Notes under the pieces: generated by a model
Seen by the model: the letters and a program-made list of their open reading frames with translations, nothing else
The model's database searches: none
Told to the model about the DNA's origin: nothing
Position numbers and translations under genes: made by a program
From: Candidatus Altimarinota bacterium
Lineage (GTDB): Bacteria > Cyanobacteriota > Cyanobacteriia > Cyanobacteriales > Microcystaceae
Direction of reading: 5' to 3'
Assembly: GCA_012031035.1 (NCBI GenBank)
Contig: JAAUUT010000037.1
Coordinates: 1 to 41,540, forward strand
DNA length: 41,540 nt
Shown: piece by piece, positions 39,601 through 41,540 of the stretch
Layout of the letters: every line of letters begins with the position of its first letter
How positions within the stretch are numbered: the stretch's first letter is position 1

Positions 39601-41540
39601 TCAAGAGCAAAGCGGCATTAACTTCAGGGCGATCGCTCTGAAAATCGACATGGCGACAAACTAACCAGGGCATTTCTTGAGAAATGGTTTTAATCAATCC
39701 CAAAATAGGGGCTTTTTGGTAAGCAATCTTGTCCGTTGAATTTACAAACTGTGCGTGGTTAGAAACGACTTGTAAACGTATCGATTTTTTAGAACCCTGT
39801 ACCTGAGATAGAGCCTGAATTAAATAGAGTAGACTATAAATGCCTCGGATTTGAGCTTCTTCAAGCGCTTCAATACTGCTTAGCTCAACATCGCGATCGT
39901 AAGTCCATAAATGCAAAATTTGAGCTACGCAAACACCATCGTTAGCTAAAGATTCAAATAGATACCGATAATGTTCCGATCGATTAGGATTAAGGCAATA
40001 GCGATCGCGATCGATTCGAGCAAATTCTGTTCTTGGTTCTACTTGAATATATGAACGATTAGAGCGATTTAATTCTTGACAAAGAAATGTTCCTAATCCT
40101 AACGAGTCGAGGAACACTATAGTAGGGGTTAACTCGCTCGGAGTTACCGTTGAGGCTGGCTTTGGCTGCCAAACTTGGCGATAAAACCAATTGGGAAGTG
40201 TATTATTATTCTCTAAAAGTAAATCGATCCTTTTAATCAGAGCATCAAATTCACCAGCTAAAAACTGCTTGCTTAATAGCGATCGCTTAATTTTACCAAT
40301 TGAGGTTTTGGGAATCGATTCTTTTTCCAGAGGTAATAAATAGTCTGGATTAATCCCAATATCCTGTACTACAGTCGTGCGAATTGCTTTAATTAACTGC
40401 GCTAGTTTTTCATCGCCAAAAGATGAATTAAAAAAGATCGCCAATCGATCCGTATCCTCAACCCCATCGCGAACAGCAACCGCCGCCGTATAAGAAGCTT
40501 CTACACCTTCAATTTCTTCAACTATCGATTCGATTTCATGAGCATAGTAATTAATTCCATTAATAACAATGACATCCTTTTCGCGACCAGTAATAGTCAA
40601 TTTTCCTTCGCGCAAAAAACCCAGATCGCCAGTATTAAACCAACCATCATCGGTAAAAGCTTCTCGGTCGAGTTCTGGGTTTTGATAGTAACCAGCGGTA
40701 ACACTTAATCCTTTAACTTGAACCCTACCAATTATTTCTTCTTTTACTATCTGGTTTTGAGCGTCTGCAATTCGCACAGAAAACCCAGGAATCGGGATTC
40801 CCAATTCTACATTTTGAATCTCATCTGTGGTTGAATCTAGAGAAAAGTTATGGGAATAAATAACACCAGAACAAGTTTCGGACATTCCCCAGGCGGGATA
40901 CATAGCAGTAGGGGATAGTCCATAGGGTTTTAATAACTCTAAAAACTTTCTAGCACTTTTAGCCGCGATCGCTTCACCCCCGTTAAGGATAAATCTCATT
41001 GAAGATAAATCCCAAACTTTCTGGCTCAATTGTGTAGCACAAGCAGCGATCGCCCCATAAGCAAAGTTAGGTGCCCAAGTAATCGTAGCTCGATAATGCT
41101 CGATCCAGTCCAACCATTTGAGAGGCTCCTGTAAAACTAATTCAGTGGGAGCATGAATTTGTTGACAACCGAGATAAACATCTCGAAGATGGAACATTAC
41201 CAAGCCACCAACATGATCTAAAGGAAACCAATTTAAGGAAACATCTTTACTGGTAAAATTATTCATCCTCGCCGTCGCAGCCGATCTGCTTAAGATACTG
41301 CGATGGGTTTGCATTACTGCTTTTGGTACTCCCGTGCTGCCAGAAGTGAGCAGCAAAATGGCGAGATCGTCAGGCTGGCTTAAATGCCAATTTGTGTCGG
41401 GTTGGTTGGCTCGTAAATCATCGATCGCTTTTAATCGATTGTCTAATTGCAAGTTTGATTGACGAATCTTACAGCAGTTTTCAGTTGAGTAGACCATAGT
41501 TTTGCCCCCTAAATCCCCCAAATCTGGGGGACTTTGAAGC
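33608..41540 (-). CDS. NRPS, AL-KR-PCP-C-A(Phe)-PCP-E, 5' end beyond window
   Basis: This first NRPS starts the chain. An acyl-AMP ligase (residues about 1-440; LLLTSGSTG near 58, NWFPLDHVGG near 97, WGMSETCSG near 211, TGREKDVIVI near 311, SIGKIKRSLL near 407) is followed directly by a ketoreductase (TGGLGGIG near 687, SSVNGFFGG and the Tyr of GAYAAANSF near 842) without any ketosynthase. This order resembles AerA of aeruginosin pathways, which loads an arylpyruvate and reduces it. PCP1 has ELGGHSLL (Ser near 1047). C has HHIVADGWS; A has specificity residues D-A-W-T-I-A-A-V-C, the Phe code. PCP2 has ELGGDSIL, and the epimerase has HHLAVDGVSWRIL. The frame stays open to the right edge. The first A-domain motifs before TSGSTG are missing, so the true start lies outside, or the gene is 5'-truncated with ATG at 41497. 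Residue numbers count from 41521. Confidence 0.92.
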   Translation of the reverse strand, partial: LQSPPDLGDLGGKTMVYSTENCCKIRQSNLQLDNRLKAIDDLRANQPDTNWHLSQPDDLAILLLTSGSTGVPKAVMQTHRSILSRSAATARMNNFTSKDVSLNWFPLDHVGGLVMFHLRDVYLGCQQIHAPTELVLQEPLKWLDWIEHYRATITWAPNFAYGAIAACATQLSQKVWDLSSMRFILNGGEAIAAKSARKFLELLKPYGLSPTAMYPAWGMSETCSGVIYSHNFSLDSTTDEIQNVELGIPIPGFSVRIADAQNQIVKEEIIGRVQVKGLSVTAGYYQNPELDREAFTDDGWFNTGDLGFLREGKLTITGREKDVIVINGINYYAHEIESIVEEIEGVEASYTAAVAVRDGVEDTDRLAIFFNSSFGDEKLAQLIKAIRTTVVQDIGINPDYLLPLEKESIPKTSIGKIKRSLLSKQFLAGEFDALIKRIDLLLENNNTLPNWFYRQVWQPKPASTVTPSELTPTIVFLDSLGLGTFLCQELNRSNRSYIQVEPRTEFARIDRDRYCLNPNRSEHYRYLFESLANDGVCVAQILHLWTYDRDVELSSIEALEEAQIRGIYSLLYLIQALSQVQGSKKSIRLQVVSNHAQFVNSTDKIAYQKAPILGLIKTISQEMPWLVCRHVDFQSDRPEVNAALLLNEMRALKEGEVAYRNGQRLVSRLEKADLSVEEKQPLPFKNEGMYLVTGGLGGIGLEIAKYLLKNYQARLLLVGRTVLPPRNTWKSQLKNSDAIADRIQAYLSLEQLGGEINYEAVDICDRDALQQVVERAKSNWGSELDGIIHLAGIFQERLLLEETQESIATVLRPKLSGTWVLNQLLGDRGIFIHFSSVNGFFGGTDVGAYAAANSFIDRFAKYQKYQTSLQSYCFAWSMWDEMGMSRGYQHKDLTRLRGFSLVNATQGLNSFLAGLHHNQAQLLIGLDGSNFNLRKHLKTQSYNLQKLTAYFTQSKQAKPSDNNTASITETKLTLGDRFGTKSDCDLVKLEEMPLTETGAIDRALLTLNTVAPSSDRTQPQTEIERKIANIWQEVLKVSQISIHDNFFELGGHSLLATQVISRVRAAFSVELPLSCLFASPTVEGLSQQVDLKLKVGSIEPVEKGLLNPSKRHSAKESPLATRTRETADYLEPLSFAQQRLWFLDRLEGASSVYNVPAALCLKGSLNVPAVEEALQKIGQRHEVLRTRFPMLEGTPVQAIDSNFVLSLTIIDLQQLSEPESAIVQRLVTEEAQTPFDLEKDFLLRAKLLRLCDREHILLLTLHHIVADGWSLGILVQELSVLYEAIISGKTANLPPLPIQYTDYAAWQRQYLQADVLDTQLNYWKQQLQGIPPLLALPSDRPRPPVQTLRGRSFKFTLSQKLTKKLMALSQQSNATLFMTLLAAFGILLSRYSRQEDLVIGSAIANRHHQELESLIGFFVNTLALRLDLKDNPSFREFLERVRQVTLDAYAHQDLPFERLVEEIQPERNLSHSPLFQVTFALQNAPLGELKLSGLTWSLLETENVTAKFDLSLAMRETESGLEGVWEYNCDLFEASTIERMMGHFQVLLEGIVTNPDESITNLPLLTQKEHQQLLEWNATQVDYPQQCIHQLFESQVEKTPDAVAIAFEKQYLTYRELNARANQLAYFLQKLGVEPEMLVGLCVERSIEAIVGMLGILKAGGTYVPLDPTYPTERLAYLLKDAGVKVLLTQQRLVNLLPLHQAQLVRLDTDWEIIDRENCNNIDTVVKPDNLAYIIYTSGSTGTPKGVLLAHRGLCNLATAQIKLFKVNSHSRVLQFASLSFDASVWEIVMALCSGARLYLGRQDSLLPGTALQQFLQEKEITHVTLPPTALAVLPTEELPALQTIIVAGEACSAELAKRWSIGRRFFNAYGPTESTVCATIAECSDRISKPSIGRPLPNTQVYILDRHLQPVPVGVPGELHIGGVGLAKGYLNQPELTEAKFIFASLNRSKLYKTGDLARYLLDGNIEYLDRIDNLVKIRGFRIELGEIEAVLAKNSHVQEAIAIVSEQLGHKRIIAYVVPQNFNTLSDRSQSLRNYLKQHLPEYMMPSTFVTLDSLPLTPNGKVDRRALAALNPLEEECETSVPPRTATEKLLSEIWAEVLGLEQVGINRNFFELGGDSILSIQIVAKANQAGLQLTPKQIFQYQTIAELASVVETTDSISVKQDLVTGSVPLTPIQHWFFEQNLPELHHFNQAVLLEVESDLKPELLSSAIASLLQHHDALRLQFVSTKESWLQINAAPDATVPLQIEDLSNLSAQEQRATIEATATQIQTSLALSSGLIQVVLFHLGKNKSGRLLIVIHHLAVDGVSWRILLEDLSRAYQQLARDRAIQLPPKTTSFQEWARRLQAYGRSPTLAAELNYWLAQSRSEKVNLPVDYPEGKENNIVADAAVITVSLSEEETRALLQEVPSAYNTQINDVLLTALLQSFAQWTKENSLLVDLEGHGREELEEDLDLSRTVGWFTSIYPMRLQKEERAHLGEALKSVKEQLRRVPKRGIGYGIGRYLSDRQTQASLEALPSAEVSFNYLGQFEQMLTASPLLGVAPESTGKPRSPLQKRKHLLEINSIVAAGKLQISWIYSEKVHRKATIERLAESFLEVLQALIAHCQSPSAGGYTPSDFAAARLNQKQLDRFMTKLKKIDED
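41504..41536. repeat. CCCCCTAAATCCCCC-type dispersed repeat
   Basis: GCCCCCTAAATCCCCCAAAT followed by CTGGGGGACTTTG is a widespread cyanobacterial intergenic hairpin family. Here it lies at the 5' edge of the loading NRPS and is read through without a stop. Confidence 0.75.

Noticed and set aside
1..41540. tRNA, rRNA or riboswitch genes
   Set aside because: I looked for tRNA-like cloverleaf signatures and for conserved riboswitch cores before trpE and aroG and saw none that I could support.

Overview
The window reads as chromosomal DNA of a sheath-forming, UV-exposed cyanobacterium. The evidence is the frequent HIP1-type octamer GCGATCGC, several PEP-CTERM exported proteins, and a nearly complete scytonemin (indole-phenolic sunscreen) locus. 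I cannot fix the genus; a baeocystous or Chroococcidiopsis-like lineage is only a guess. Dispersed short palindromic repeats fill most intergenic gaps and often reach into the ends of genes.

Layout. (1) 240-9960, minus strand: eboA, a repeat-rich PEP-CTERM protein, scyF, a single scyD/scyE-type gene, scyC, scyB and scyA, transcribed from scyA towards eboA. (2) 10239-11850, minus strand, upstream of scyA: two or three Asn/Gly-rich repeat proteins of an unrecognised family. (3) 12242-20782, plus strand: aromatic amino acid supply genes, namely a trpE-trpG fusion (frameshifted), trpC, trpA, a trpB joined by a deletion to a trpD remnant, a DAHP synthase (aroG-type) and tyrA, followed by a small unknown gene. 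(4) 21424-24177: a response regulator with an AraC-type output domain, divergent from a PAS/histidine kinase whose frame is broken four times. This matches the two-component system next to the scytonemin cluster of Nostoc punctiforme. (5) 24222-24829: a tnpB remnant. (6) 25106 to the right edge, minus strand: a two-protein NRPS with a reductive loading module.

How the parts fit. The trp, aro and tyr genes would supply tryptophan and p-hydroxyphenylpyruvate. ScyB oxidises Trp to indole-3-pyruvate, ScyA couples the two keto acids, ScyC cyclises the product, and ScyD/E/F and EboA act in later or export-linked steps. The NRPS is read as AL-KR-PCP-C-A(Phe)-PCP-E, then C-A(Val)-PCP-C-A(Leu)-NMT-PCP-TE. 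This suggests an alpha-hydroxyacyl-D-Phe-Val-N-methyl-Leu product, linear or cyclised.

The main oddities are the out-of-frame trpB/trpD deletion, six single-base frameshifts that all lie in homopolymer runs (one in trpE, four in the kinase, one in the NRPS), stop codons supplied by dispersed palindromes, and two unfamiliar repeat-protein types in or beside the sunscreen locus.
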